From Pseudalkalibacillus decolorationis (lineage in GTDB: Bacteria > Bacillota > Bacilli > Bacillales > Fictibacillaceae): 64,000 bases of DNA. Shown here in pieces: positions 45,492 to 53,830 of this stretch (positions are counted from its first letter, which is position 1; the number at the start of each line of letters is the position of its first letter). Made by a program: the position numbers and the translations under genes. The notes under the pieces were generated by a model, which made no database searches, was not told where the DNA came from, and saw only the letters and a list, made by a program, of their open reading frames with translations. The stretch spans positions 211,070-275,069 of the forward strand of contig NZ_JANHJQ010000003.1 of the NCBI RefSeq assembly GCF_024609785.1, read 5' to 3'.

Positions 45492-46097
45492 ATGAAGAAA
45501 CTGTTATTAACTGGTTTCGAGCCTTTTTTGGACCATAGTTCGAACCCAACTGATTATATTGTAAAACAGCTTGATGGAAAGGTCGTTGGAAATTATCAGA
45601 TAACAGGACATGTACTTCCGGTAGAGTTTGATCGATCAGCTGAAAAACTGTTGAATCATGTACATGAGCTAGAACCTGACGCCGTAATTTCACTTGGACT
45701 AGCTGCTGGTAGAAATAAAATCACACCAGAAAGAGTCGCCATTAATGTGAATGATGGGGTAAGGGATAATTCAGGTAACAAGCCTATCGACGTACCGATC
45801 ATAGAGGCTGGTAATGACGCATATTTTTCAACACTACCGATTCGTAGGATGGTCGACCACCTGCTTGAAAAAGGTATTCCTGCTGAAATATCAAATACAG
45901 CGGGGACTTATCTATGCAATAATGTAATGTATTCGATGCTGCATGATACGAGGCAAAGAGGGACCAACATTCCATCGGGCTTCATTCATGTACCAGCCTC
46001 GTTCCAACTTGCTGTACAAAATCCTAAGCTGCCTGGATGGCCACTTGATACCATTCAAAAAGCAATTGAATTGGTCATTAAAGTACTTGATGAATAG
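45492..46097 (+). CDS. pcp: pyroglutamyl-peptidase I
   Basis: 201-residue cysteine peptidase (C15) removing N-terminal pyroglutamate. The catalytic triad aligns with the family: Glu80 in TPERVAIN, Cys142 in GTYLCNN and His166 in GFIHVP. The N-terminus LLTGFEPFLDHSSNP is diagnostic. It fits with M42 and DppA as cytoplasmic trimming of imported peptides. Confidence 0.96.
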   Translation: MKKLLLTGFEPFLDHSSNPTDYIVKQLDGKVVGNYQITGHVLPVEFDRSAEKLLNHVHELEPDAVISLGLAAGRNKITPERVAINVNDGVRDNSGNKPIDVPIIEAGNDAYFSTLPIRRMVDHLLEKGIPAEISNTAGTYLCNNVMYSMLHDTRQRGTNIPSGFIHVPASFQLAVQNPKLPGWPLDTIQKAIELVIKVLDE

Positions 46098-46131
46098 AGG
46101 AAAGCACAATAAAATTGAAGGGTTCAAATAA

Positions 46132-46175
46132 AAAAGCCTAATTTCTCGCTTACAACACTGAGAAATTAGGCTTTA
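46132..46175 (+). terminator. terminator after pcp
   Basis: AAAGCCTAATTTCTC / GAGAAATTAGGCTTT stem. It may also serve the opposing gene ending at 46352. Confidence 0.9.
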
Positions 46176-46351
46176 GTCACTTTTTATAGCGCCCAATTCA
46201 GAAAGTATGCTTTTGAGGCAGGTTTTACTACTCATGCACACTCATATGTCTCTAGATGTAGCAGAAGAACGTTTGAGTGGTTGTTATTAAACTTGAACTA
46301 AATGATGGTTCTAATTCCGACTTAATACCTTTTTGCAACTTTTTAATAATT

Positions 46352-47467
46352 TTAAGAAACAAAATTCGCTGCAAACCCTTTGTACTTAGCCATCATTTCA
46401 AGAGCGATTTCATAACTTTCCTCTGGTTTGAAAGACTTTCGATCAAAACCAATCATTTCCTTCAAAATCTTATGTGCATAATCCGTATAAACTACTGTGC
46501 CATCAGAATCGACTCTTTCGATTCCATCAAGTTTTGCAGATTCTTCATTGATTTTAATAGCCTCTTCTTCCGTAATCCCTTCTGGTAATGCCAGCTCCGC
46601 TCCTTTATTGCTGAGAATAATAGGATACCCTCCCGGTAAACCGTTTGGAGACGGTGAATGTGTAAATATCGGTGTTGGATTTAGAAGTGCATACATGTTT
46701 TTAATTGTTGAACTTGCGGAAACAGTCGTAAAGTCTGTACCCGAGGGATATAATTTGATCGAATTCCACATCAATTCATCCGTAATAAATTGACTGGTGA
46801 CGTCTCGATCATTAACTGTAATTTTGAGGAAGTAAGGCCCTTTTTTGTAGCCCGATTCTCGCGGATAAACCCACCATAAGTGATGAGCAACTAAATGTAT
46901 TTTTATTAAATCAACCGGAACATCTAGTTTACGAGCTACATTAATACGCAATGATGGCTCAATCAATTCAACGTTTCCAATCCCGATTGTTGGAGCCAAT
47001 CCAACTTCAGCTAAGACTGGATTAGTTAAACATGAAAGTGAAGTATTAATGACATGTGTATCAATTTCTGCTTTCTTAATTGCTCTCATTAACTTGTAAG
47101 AAAGACCTAATTGACACGGAAGCCATGCTCCTAGAGTGGCAGAACTTAATCTTTCATATTGTTCTTTTGGCAATTTGCGAATAACATGCCAAGTTTGCAT
47201 TACTGCGCAGTTAATCACTACTTCAGGTTTATACTTGGAGATGATTTCAGCTGTCCTGTCTACCTCAGAAAGATCAACTCTTTCAAATGTGACCTTTGGA
47301 TACAATCTGTGGACTGCGGCTCCAAATAAGGCATTGTTAACTCTTTTCTCAGAAATCTCCCGGTTGAAGTCACAAACAATTAACTCTGGACACTTTGGGT
47401 CACGAACCAAAAACTCTAAAATATGTGTTCCAACTTCACCTAAACCGACAAGCATCACTTTACTCAT
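46352..47467 (-). CDS. NAD(P)-binding Rossmann-fold protein, saccharopine dehydrogenase-like
   Basis: 371 residues. The N-terminal dinucleotide-binding motif VMLVGLGEVGTHILEF is followed by VINCAVMQTWHVI. No signal peptide. The overall pattern recalls saccharopine dehydrogenase-type or opine-type oxidoreductases, but no full family signature could be assigned. RBS GTGGAGG. A palindrome (GGGACAATGTCCC) lies between its promoter region and its RBS, and an IclR gene follows downstream in the same direction. Substrate unknown. Confidence 0.65.
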   Translation of the reverse strand: MSKVMLVGLGEVGTHILEFLVRDPKCPELIVCDFNREISEKRVNNALFGAAVHRLYPKVTFERVDLSEVDRTAEIISKYKPEVVINCAVMQTWHVIRKLPKEQYERLSSATLGAWLPCQLGLSYKLMRAIKKAEIDTHVINTSLSCLTNPVLAEVGLAPTIGIGNVELIEPSLRINVARKLDVPVDLIKIHLVAHHLWWVYPRESGYKKGPYFLKITVNDRDVTSQFITDELMWNSIKLYPSGTDFTTVSASSTIKNMYALLNPTPIFTHSPSPNGLPGGYPIILSNKGAELALPEGITEEEAIKINEESAKLDGIERVDSDGTVVYTDYAHKILKEMIGFDRKSFKPEESYEIALEMMAKYKGFAANFVS

Positions 47468-47490
47468 TTGGTACCTCCACTTTTATTTTT

Positions 47491-47503
47491 GGGACAATGT
47501 CCC
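47491..47503. promoter_or_regulatory. candidate operator of the Rossmann gene
   Basis: GGGACAATGTCCC is a perfect 13-base palindrome 24 bases before the start codon, just downstream of a TATGATA-like -10 (minus strand). A repressor bound here would block transcription; the neighbouring IclR protein is the obvious candidate (inference). Confidence 0.55.
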
Positions 47504-47540
47504 GTTTTTTGTTATCATACTGCATTTTCTTTTAGAAGTA

Positions 47541-47697
47541 AAGAAAGTATAAAATTTTGCTGCATAGATGCAATGTCTAGCTTCAGCGCCTAGGTGCTCG
47601 AGGTCGCTTCGATTCTTTCACAAACACAAAAAGCGTGTTATGTTACAGAATCTCCAGCGCTTGTCGCACCTGGTCAAGGCGCCTGCGCTTTTCTTAA
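47541..47697 (+). repeat. dispersed MITE-like repeat, copy C
   Basis: Has the complete 5' end (AAGAAAGTATAAAATTTTGC) and the blocks CTTCAGCGCCTAGGTG, CACAAACACAAAAAG and CTCCAGCGCTTG, then skips the central AAGCATAAGTGCA part and ends GGCGCCTGCGCTTTTCTTA. A shortened copy with an internal deletion of about 60 bases. Confidence 0.85.
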
Positions 47698-47702
47698 CGT
47701 AC

Positions 47703-47734
47703 AAAAAGACTCCACCTCTTAAGGTGAAGTCTTA
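47703..47734 (-). terminator. terminator of the IclR gene
   Basis: On the minus strand AAGACTTCACCT / AGGTGGAGTCTT followed by TTTTTG, just after the stop. The plus-strand reading is also terminator-like. Confidence 0.85.
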
Positions 47735-47745
47735 CAAGATCAATG

Positions 47746-48513
47746 TCATTTAAACTCGTTTGAAATTTTATCTGCATATTCTTTAATGATCACTTTCAAT
47801 TGATCTATATTGTCCATTTTTTGTTGTGTCTTTACTCCTGCTATTGCTAAGGAAGCTTCGATATGGCCATTCGTGTTTACAATGGGTACGGCGATACTGA
47901 CGGCACCTTCTATTGGGTCATCTATACTAACTGATATTTTATCATTTCTCACTTCATTAACCTGCTTAATAAATTGATCATGGTCAGTGATTGAAGATGA
48001 AGCATATTTCACTAAGGGGTTTTCCTTAATGTGGTTTAAAACACTAGAGGTAGGTTGGTAAGCTAAAAAAACTTTGCCGAAATTACCATATGTGATTGGA
48101 TACTTTTGTCCGGGCTGAGCAAAAAATCTCAGGTTATTCGTCCCTTCTACAGTCTCAATGATAATAATTTCATCTTTTTCCAGAATAGCTAGCTGAACCG
48201 TATCACCAATCAGGTCCCTTAATTCCTCCATATGCTTTAAAGCCAGGTCTCTAATTTCATTATGTATTTTCAAATGAGAACTTAGCTCAAGAATTTTATA
48301 ACCTAAAGAGTACTTATCCGTGGTGTTATTTTTCTTTACTAGACCACGATTTTCCAAAGTTTGCAAAATGCGATGTAATGTACTTTTTGTAATTTCTAAT
48401 TGATGACCTAACTCCCTTATTGTTTTATTATCTGATTGTCCTAAAGCCACTAATATATCTATTGCTTTGTCTACTGAGGAAACAGCAGAAACCTTCTCTT
48501 TTTTTTCACCCAT
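47746..48513 (-). CDS. IclR family transcriptional regulator
   Basis: 255 residues: winged helix-turn-helix (about 10-75, SVDKAIDILVALGQSD, ITKSTLHRILQTLENRG) and the IclR effector domain (about 90-250, GDTVQLAILEKDEIIIIET, AVSIAVPIVNTNGHIEAS). It probably controls the Rossmann gene downstream or the lyase operon upstream; a palindrome before the Rossmann gene favours the former. Confidence 0.93.
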   Translation of the reverse strand: MGEKKEKVSAVSSVDKAIDILVALGQSDNKTIRELGHQLEITKSTLHRILQTLENRGLVKKNNTTDKYSLGYKILELSSHLKIHNEIRDLALKHMEELRDLIGDTVQLAILEKDEIIIIETVEGTNNLRFFAQPGQKYPITYGNFGKVFLAYQPTSSVLNHIKENPLVKYASSSITDHDQFIKQVNEVRNDKISVSIDDPIEGAVSIAVPIVNTNGHIEASLAIAGVKTQQKMDNIDQLKVIIKEYADKISNEFK

Positions 48514-48638
48514 ATTACCACCCTTTCACTTAAAATAACATCCGATATTCAATTTAATTTCAGTATACCATGGTTTTAATTATACATATTTCCCTACCTT
48601 TACCGCCTGATAGGTTGTTGATCCGGCGGATTGAACCC

Positions 48639-48683
48639 AAAAAATCCCGAATAATGGCTGAATCTATCCAGCTTTATTCGGGA
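48639..48683 (-). terminator. terminator of the GntR-HMG-CoA lyase operon
   Basis: On the minus strand TCCCGAATAAAGCTGG pairs with CAGCCATTATTCGGGA, followed by TTTTTTGG, about 15 bases after the lyase stop. Confidence 0.9.
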
Positions 48684-48697
48684 CACAACATTTGAAT

Positions 48698-49582
48698 TTA
48701 TGCTATTCCAGCCTTCATCAACATCCCATCAAGCGACCTTCCCATATTTTCTTCAAGCCATTTAGCGGTTTTAACTAACTTTTCGAGTTCGGTATTTGTA
48801 GGAACATCCATTCCATGAAACATGTTGACCATGTCTTCCGTGCATACATTTCCCACTGCTTTAGGTGCAAACGGGCATCCGCCTAAACCAGCAATCGAGG
48901 AATCAAAACGTTTAACGCCTGCTGAGTAACCTGCTAATATGTTAGCTAGACCGAGACCTCGTGTATTGTGAAAATGAAGCCCTAACGTAAGATCATCACC
49001 GAATGCTTTCTTAAAAGATGCAACCACACTTTCCACCTGTTTAGGATTAGCCATTCCAGTCGTATCAGCTAACGTAATTTCTGTACATCCAGATTTGATG
49101 AAGGTTTCGGCTACCTCCAAGACCCTTTTAACCGGAACCTCCCCTTCAAAAGGGCATCCGAAAGCTGTGCCCAGTACACCCATGACACCTTTTCCAGCAT
49201 CAATGCCTTCTTTAACGACTCCTGTCAATTCCTCTGTTGCTTTTTCAACGGTTCTCTTTGCATTTTTTAAATTAAACGAATCGCTCGTAGTGGTGACTAC
49301 ATGTAGGTAATCAACATCTGTCTCAAGAGCGCGTGCAAACCCTGACCTGCTTAACACAAGCCCTCCATATCTAATATCACATCTCTTCGGTAATTGTGAT
49401 AACACCTCTTCGGCATCTACCATTTGTGGAACGACCTTAGGGTTTACAAAGGATACAGCTTCAATGTTTCGTATACCAGCATCAATTAAGTTATTGATTA
49501 ATTCGACCTTAATGGTTGTGGGTACATGTTTACTTTCATTTTGAAGACCATCCCTTGGACCAACTTCACAAATATCGATCAC
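48698..49582 (-). CDS. hydroxymethylglutaryl-CoA lyase
   Basis: 294 residues. HMGL-like barrel: EVGPRDGLQNE at the N-terminus (catalytic Asp/Arg), LADTTGMANP, metal ligands His203 and His205 in LHFHN, and the active-site loop GLGGCPFAP with Cys236. It cleaves 3-hydroxy-3-methylglutaryl-CoA to acetyl-CoA and acetoacetate; related citramalyl- or hydroxyglutaryl-type CoA substrates cannot be excluded. It overlaps the gntR stop by 4 bases. The divergent CaiB-type transferase could make its CoA substrate. Confidence 0.93.
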   Translation of the reverse strand: MIDICEVGPRDGLQNESKHVPTTIKVELINNLIDAGIRNIEAVSFVNPKVVPQMVDAEEVLSQLPKRCDIRYGGLVLSRSGFARALETDVDYLHVVTTTSDSFNLKNAKRTVEKATEELTGVVKEGIDAGKGVMGVLGTAFGCPFEGEVPVKRVLEVAETFIKSGCTEITLADTTGMANPKQVESVVASFKKAFGDDLTLGLHFHNTRGLGLANILAGYSAGVKRFDSSIAGLGGCPFAPKAVGNVCTEDMVNMFHGMDVPTNTELEKLVKTAKWLEENMGRSLDGMLMKAGIA

Positions 49583-50250
49583 TTTGCATCCTCCTTAAGA
49601 AAATGATTGTCCTTAATGTCGTCTAAATGATTCATTACGTGATCTCTTCCTTGATAGATATGCTCATGCATCGCAATTCTAGCTCGCTCAGGATCTTGCC
49701 TTCTTACAGCAGTCAATATTGTTCGATGAAACTCGAGTGAACGTTGTAATTGTGTAAGATTGTACCAGTAAAAAGAACGGTATACGAGTGGAACTACGAC
49801 AACCTTTGATATATGAAAATGCAAGTGCGGATTTCTTGAAGCTCGGACAACTGCATCGTGAAATTGATGATTGACCCTAGCGATCTCTTTAATACTATTC
49901 ATGTCATTTTCTTCGTAATTCTCCAACGCCTTTTCAAATGACACATTCGCTGCTTCCATTTCAGTGATGTCTTCTTCTGTACGATTAATAGCTGCTTGGG
50001 AAGCAGAGTATCCTTCCAGTAACGTTCTTAAGTCATAGATCTGTTTGATATCCTCTTTTGTAAAATTCCTTACGCTTACTCCGCGTTTTAAAGGAACGAT
50101 AAGTCCATCCGATTCTAATTGCTTAATCGCCTCGCGTATTGGAGTTCTGCTTAATTGTAATTCATTTGCCAGGCTTTCTTCCGTGAGCCTCATACCAGGT
50201 TCATATTTTCCGATAACGATCGCATCTTTAATGTAATTGTATGCATCCAT
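49579..50250 (-). CDS. GntR family regulator (FadR/FCD type)
   Basis: 223 residues from ATG 50250 (RBS GAGAGGTG). N-terminal winged helix (TEESLANELQLSRTPIREAI) and an all-alpha FCD domain with metal-binding histidines (for example ARVNHQFHDAV and EFHRTIL). Three TTGTATACAA-like sites lie between it and the divergent CoA-transferase gene, so it probably represses both units and itself until a carboxylate or acyl-CoA binds. Confidence 0.93.
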   Translation of the reverse strand: MDAYNYIKDAIVIGKYEPGMRLTEESLANELQLSRTPIREAIKQLESDGLIVPLKRGVSVRNFTKEDIKQIYDLRTLLEGYSASQAAINRTEEDITEMEAANVSFEKALENYEENDMNSIKEIARVNHQFHDAVVRASRNPHLHFHISKVVVVPLVYRSFYWYNLTQLQRSLEFHRTILTAVRRQDPERARIAMHEHIYQGRDHVMNHLDDIKDNHFLKEDAK

Positions 50251-50267
50251 AGAAACACCTCTCATTG

Positions 50268-50279
50268 ATTGTATACAAT
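50268..50279. promoter_or_regulatory. GntR operator 1
   Basis: ATTGTATACAAT, a perfect 12-base palindrome 18 bases upstream of the gntR start. Its place implies autorepression. Confidence 0.75.
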
Positions 50280-50390
50280 AATAAATCTATGTTCAATATT
50301 TTCTAATAATTTAGGTAAAAGGACCCTTAAAATGAGTTATTTAAGCGCTAAATACATACAAATAATCATCTTTAAAAATGTTATTGATTT

Positions 50391-50423
50391 TTTGTATACA
50401 GTTCTGATAGGATTGTATACAAA
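50391..50423. promoter_or_regulatory. GntR operators 2 and 3
   Basis: TTTGTATACAG and ATTGTATACAAA, with GTATAC centres 21 bp apart (two helical turns, same DNA face), 55-85 bases upstream of the CoA-transferase start. The match to operator 1 supports one regulator for both directions. Confidence 0.75.
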
Positions 50424-50476
50424 TATTCAGAAAGTTTAGATTTAATAGTAAATATCCACAAAGAAGGAGGGGTCAT

Positions 50477-51685
50477 ATGGGTAAAGATAACGAAAAATTG
50501 CCGCTAGAGGGTGTGCGTGTACTAGAATTAGGGTCGCTTCTGGCTGGTCCATTTTCCGGTAGATTACTTGCTGATTTCGGTGCAGAAGTAATCAAAGTCG
50601 AGTCCCCTGATAAAGCTGACCCGATGAGAGGTTGGGGCAAAGATAAAAACGGAACAGGACTCTGGTGGCCGATTCAATCCAGAAACAAAAAATCAATCAC
50701 GTTGAACCTTCGTATCGAAGAAGGTCAACATATATTGAAAGATATGGTGAAGGATGCGGATATCCTGATTGAGAACTTTCGGCCAGGAACAATGGAAAAA
50801 TGGAATCTTTCGTATGAAACGTTGTCAGGGATTAATCCAAAACTGATCATGATGCGGACTTCTGGATTTGGACAAACAGGTCCTTATAAGCACCGGGCAG
50901 GGTTCGGTAGTGTTGGAGAAGCGATGGGTGGATTACGCAATGTCACTGGTTATCCAGATCGTGCCCCTACACGTATTGGTATTTCAGTAGGTGACACACT
51001 GGCAGCACTTTTTGCCACAATCGGTTGTTTGGTCGCCTTACATGAAAGAGAGCATTCGGGAAAAGGACAAGTCGTTGACACAGCTCTATACGAATCTGTT
51101 TTTTCTGTTATGGAGAGCTTAATTCCGGATTACTTACTTGCAGGGTATGTACGTGAGCGAATGGGAAATATTCTCCCTGGAGTTGCACCTTCCAACATTT
51201 ATTACACCAAGGATGAAACCTATATCGTAATAGGAGGTAATGCAGATGGTGTTTTCCGAAGACTGTGTGAAGCGATGGGCCAACCTGAGCTTGCAGATGA
51301 TGAAAGATTTGCAACTCATGAGGCTAGAGGGAAGAACATGAAAATGCTTGATTTGATGATTGAAGAATGGACGAAATCGGTACCAGCTCAAGAAGCTTTG
51401 GCTCTTTTAGAAGAGAAAGGTGTTCCATCAGGATTGATCTATTCGGCAAAAGATATCGTTGAAGATCCACATTATAAGGCACGAGAAATGATTGTTTCTG
51501 TCGAACATCCAGAACTAGGGGATTTTCCAATGCCAGGAGTTGTACCAAAACTGAGCCGGACTCCAGGAAAAGTGAAGTATCCGGGTGCTGAGAAATTAGG
51601 AAAACATAATGCAGAAGTTTACGGAGAGTTATTAGGTTTTAGCCAGGAAAAGATTGAAGAACTAATCGAAATGAGGGTTATTTAA
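50477..51685 (+). CDS. CaiB/BaiF family (class III) CoA-transferase
   Basis: 402 residues. Family start LEGVRVLELGSLLAGPFSGR, then AEVIKVE, the acyl-enzyme aspartate Asp173 in ISVGDTLAALFA, and GQVVDTALYESV. It moves CoA between carboxylic acids, usually from succinyl-CoA. With HMG-CoA lyase on the divergent strand, 3-hydroxy-3-methylglutarate or a related acid is the best guess for the acceptor. RBS AAGGAGGGG. Confidence 0.93.
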   Translation: MGKDNEKLPLEGVRVLELGSLLAGPFSGRLLADFGAEVIKVESPDKADPMRGWGKDKNGTGLWWPIQSRNKKSITLNLRIEEGQHILKDMVKDADILIENFRPGTMEKWNLSYETLSGINPKLIMMRTSGFGQTGPYKHRAGFGSVGEAMGGLRNVTGYPDRAPTRIGISVGDTLAALFATIGCLVALHEREHSGKGQVVDTALYESVFSVMESLIPDYLLAGYVRERMGNILPGVAPSNIYYTKDETYIVIGGNADGVFRRLCEAMGQPELADDERFATHEARGKNMKMLDLMIEEWTKSVPAQEALALLEEKGVPSGLIYSAKDIVEDPHYKAREMIVSVEHPELGDFPMPGVVPKLSRTPGKVKYPGAEKLGKHNAEVYGELLGFSQEKIEELIEMRVI

Positions 51686-51819
51686 GTTCCAGCTATATTA
51701 CGAAGATTCTCATCGTTTGAACAAAATCATAAAAATACACGATTTGAAAGAGTAGGCCGCTATTTTCCGCATTCAATTTTTTAAAAATTAAATCAATTGA
51801 TAAAAGAGAGGGATTAGGC

Positions 51820-52080
51820 ATGGAAAAGAGGACTATAAAGGAACCCATAAGAAAAAAATGGATCTGGATCGTACTCGTTTTGATCATGTTGGCGATTGTT
51901 CCATGGTATTTACCAGTGGGATCAGCTGAACCTATCATTTTTGGATTTCCTTATTGGGCATGGATTTCAACATTCTTTTCACTTGTTTTATGTGGTTATT
52001 TAAGTTGGTTGACCATCCATGAATGGAACATCGTTGAGGATATTGAGGAAGCTGAAAGGGAGAAGGTGGTTAAAAAGTGA
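51820..52080 (+). CDS. small membrane subunit of a sodium:solute symporter
   Basis: 86 residues with two membrane helices (about 13-30 and 45-65) and the short loop PYWAWISTFFS, typical of DUF3311-like companions of SSS carriers. Its stop overlaps the symporter start by 4 bases (GTGA). ATG 51820 follows AGAGAGGG. Confidence 0.8.
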   Translation: MEKRTIKEPIRKKWIWIVLVLIMLAIVPWYLPVGSAEPIIFGFPYWAWISTFFSLVLCGYLSWLTIHEWNIVEDIEEAEREKVVKK

Positions 52081-53582
52081 ATTTAACATTCTCTGGTGTT
52101 GATGGTATTATCATTCTCGCTTTTTATGCGGTTGTGATGCTTGCGATCGGGTACTTTTCTGGTAAAGGTGAAAAGAATATCCATGACAGCTTGTCAGGTT
52201 ATTATCTAGCAGGTAAGAACCTCGGATTCATCGCCTTGTTCTTTACGTTATATGCAACTCAATATAGCGGAAATACAATCGTCGGTTATGCCCCGGCTGC
52301 TTATCGTTCAGGATTTTTATGGCTTCAATCTATTTCCTTCATGACAATCATTATCGGAGTATATCTACTGATTGCACCTAGATTGTATGTTGTCTCTAAA
52401 CGATTGAACTTTATAACCCCTACAGATTGGTTACGTCATCGATTCAAATCAAAAGCGGTTACATTGCTTGGGGTATTTCTCATGTTATGGGGCCTTGGGA
52501 ATTATTTGTTAGAGCAACTCGTAGCGATCGGACAAGCGGTTGCTGGAATGACAGGTGGAACGATTCCCTACCAATTTGCGGTTATAGCATTTGTTCTTGT
52601 CATGCTGGTGTATGAATGGATGGGCGGTATGAGGGCGGTTGCGTTCACGGATGTTATGCAAGGAATAGTACTCATGGTTGGTATTGTCTTTTTCCTTATT
52701 GGTGCACTTTATCTAGTGGGTGGTAATCTATCTGATGTGACGGCATCAATAGCAGAAAGAGAACCTGCTAAAGTGGGGGTGCCACCTATAGAAGGAACGA
52801 TAAATTGGTTTAGTATTCTGTTATTAGTAGGGTGTGGTGCAGCAATCTATCCCCACGCCATTCAAAGGATTTATTCATCCCAGAGTGAACGGATTCTGAA
52901 AAAGTCATTAGCACGTATGGCTTGGATGCCACCTGTGACAACCGGGTTTGTATTTGTGATCGGTATCATTGGTATTTCTATGTTTCCTGGTTTAGATGAT
53001 GCAAACTCCGAACAACTCGTTGGTATGATGGCGAACGAAATTGCTTCTATTAACACGATCTATTATTGGGTGATGGTTCTCTTCTTTGGTGCTATTGTTG
53101 CAGCGATTATCTCTACAGCTGACTCTGTCTTACTGAGTTTTTCATCGATGTTGTCCAATGATATTTATGGGAACTTCATCAATCCGAAAGCATCGGAAAA
53201 GAAGAAAGTACTTGTCGGTAAGGTAGGGGGAATAATTGCGGTTATCATTTTGCTGTGGATTGCATGGAACCCGCCTGGAACGCTTTATGAGATCTTTGTT
53301 TTAAAATTTGAATTGCTCGTTCAAGTATTCCCTGCTTTTATTCTTGGTTTGTATTGGAAAAGGCTTTCGGCAAAACCGGTATTCTGGGGCATGTTGATTG
53401 GCGCAGTTATTGCAGGCCTATTAACATTAACAGGATATGGTACAATTTATGGAATACACGGGGGAATTATCGGATTAGCTGTCAATTTCGGAATCGCAGT
53501 AATTGGCTCAATTGCTGTTCCAGTGTCCTCAAAGCACGAAGTCTATGCTGAAGATATTTCCTCCTTGAAAATTGATGCTTAA
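52077..53582 (+). CDS. sodium:solute symporter family protein
   Basis: 501 residues, about 13 membrane helices. SSS features: the SGYYLAGKNLGF segment after helix 1, ATQYSGNTIVGYAPAAYRSG, GGMRAVAFTDVMQG and the sodium-site helix STADSVLLSFSSM. GTG start coupled to the small subunit. It most likely takes up the carboxylate used by the CoA-transferase (inference from operon position). The dispersed repeat begins right at its stop codon. Confidence 0.93.
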   Translation: MNLTFSGVDGIIILAFYAVVMLAIGYFSGKGEKNIHDSLSGYYLAGKNLGFIALFFTLYATQYSGNTIVGYAPAAYRSGFLWLQSISFMTIIIGVYLLIAPRLYVVSKRLNFITPTDWLRHRFKSKAVTLLGVFLMLWGLGNYLLEQLVAIGQAVAGMTGGTIPYQFAVIAFVLVMLVYEWMGGMRAVAFTDVMQGIVLMVGIVFFLIGALYLVGGNLSDVTASIAEREPAKVGVPPIEGTINWFSILLLVGCGAAIYPHAIQRIYSSQSERILKKSLARMAWMPPVTTGFVFVIGIIGISMFPGLDDANSEQLVGMMANEIASINTIYYWVMVLFFGAIVAAIISTADSVLLSFSSMLSNDIYGNFINPKASEKKKVLVGKVGGIIAVIILLWIAWNPPGTLYEIFVLKFELLVQVFPAFILGLYWKRLSAKPVFWGMLIGAVIAGLLTLTGYGTIYGIHGGIIGLAVNFGIAVIGSIAVPVSSKHEVYAEDISSLKIDA

Positions 53583-53806
53583 AGAAAAGCGGAAGCGCCC
53601 TGTTCAGGTGCGATAAAGAAAACTAGGTCAGCGCCAAGCATAGCGAAGGCGATTGCCTAAGTTGCACTTATGCTTTAGTGCAAGCGCTGGAGATTCTGGA
53701 GCATAACACGCTCTATGTGTTTGTGAAAGAATCGAAGCGACCTCGAGCACCTGGGCGCTGAAGCTAGACATTGCATCTTTGCAACAAAAATTTATACGTT
53801 CTAACC
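53581..53806 (-). repeat. dispersed MITE-like repeat, copy D (inverted)
   Basis: Minus-strand copy with all blocks: CTTCAGCGCCCAGGTGCTC, CACAAACACATAGAG, CTCCAGCGCTTGCAC, the AAGCATAAGTGCAAC block and GGGCGCTTCCGCTTTTC. It begins within the symporter stop codon (its plus-strand start AAAGAAAAGCGG follows TTAA), so it is flush with the gene end. Confidence 0.88.
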
Positions 53807-53830
53807 TTGTAAAAAAAGAGATGATTTAAT

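Noticed and set aside
46202..46290. Possible integrase tail (THAHSYVSLDVAEERLSG)
   Set aside because: Too short and only loosely like the tyrosine-recombinase C-terminus; catalytic residues not certain.
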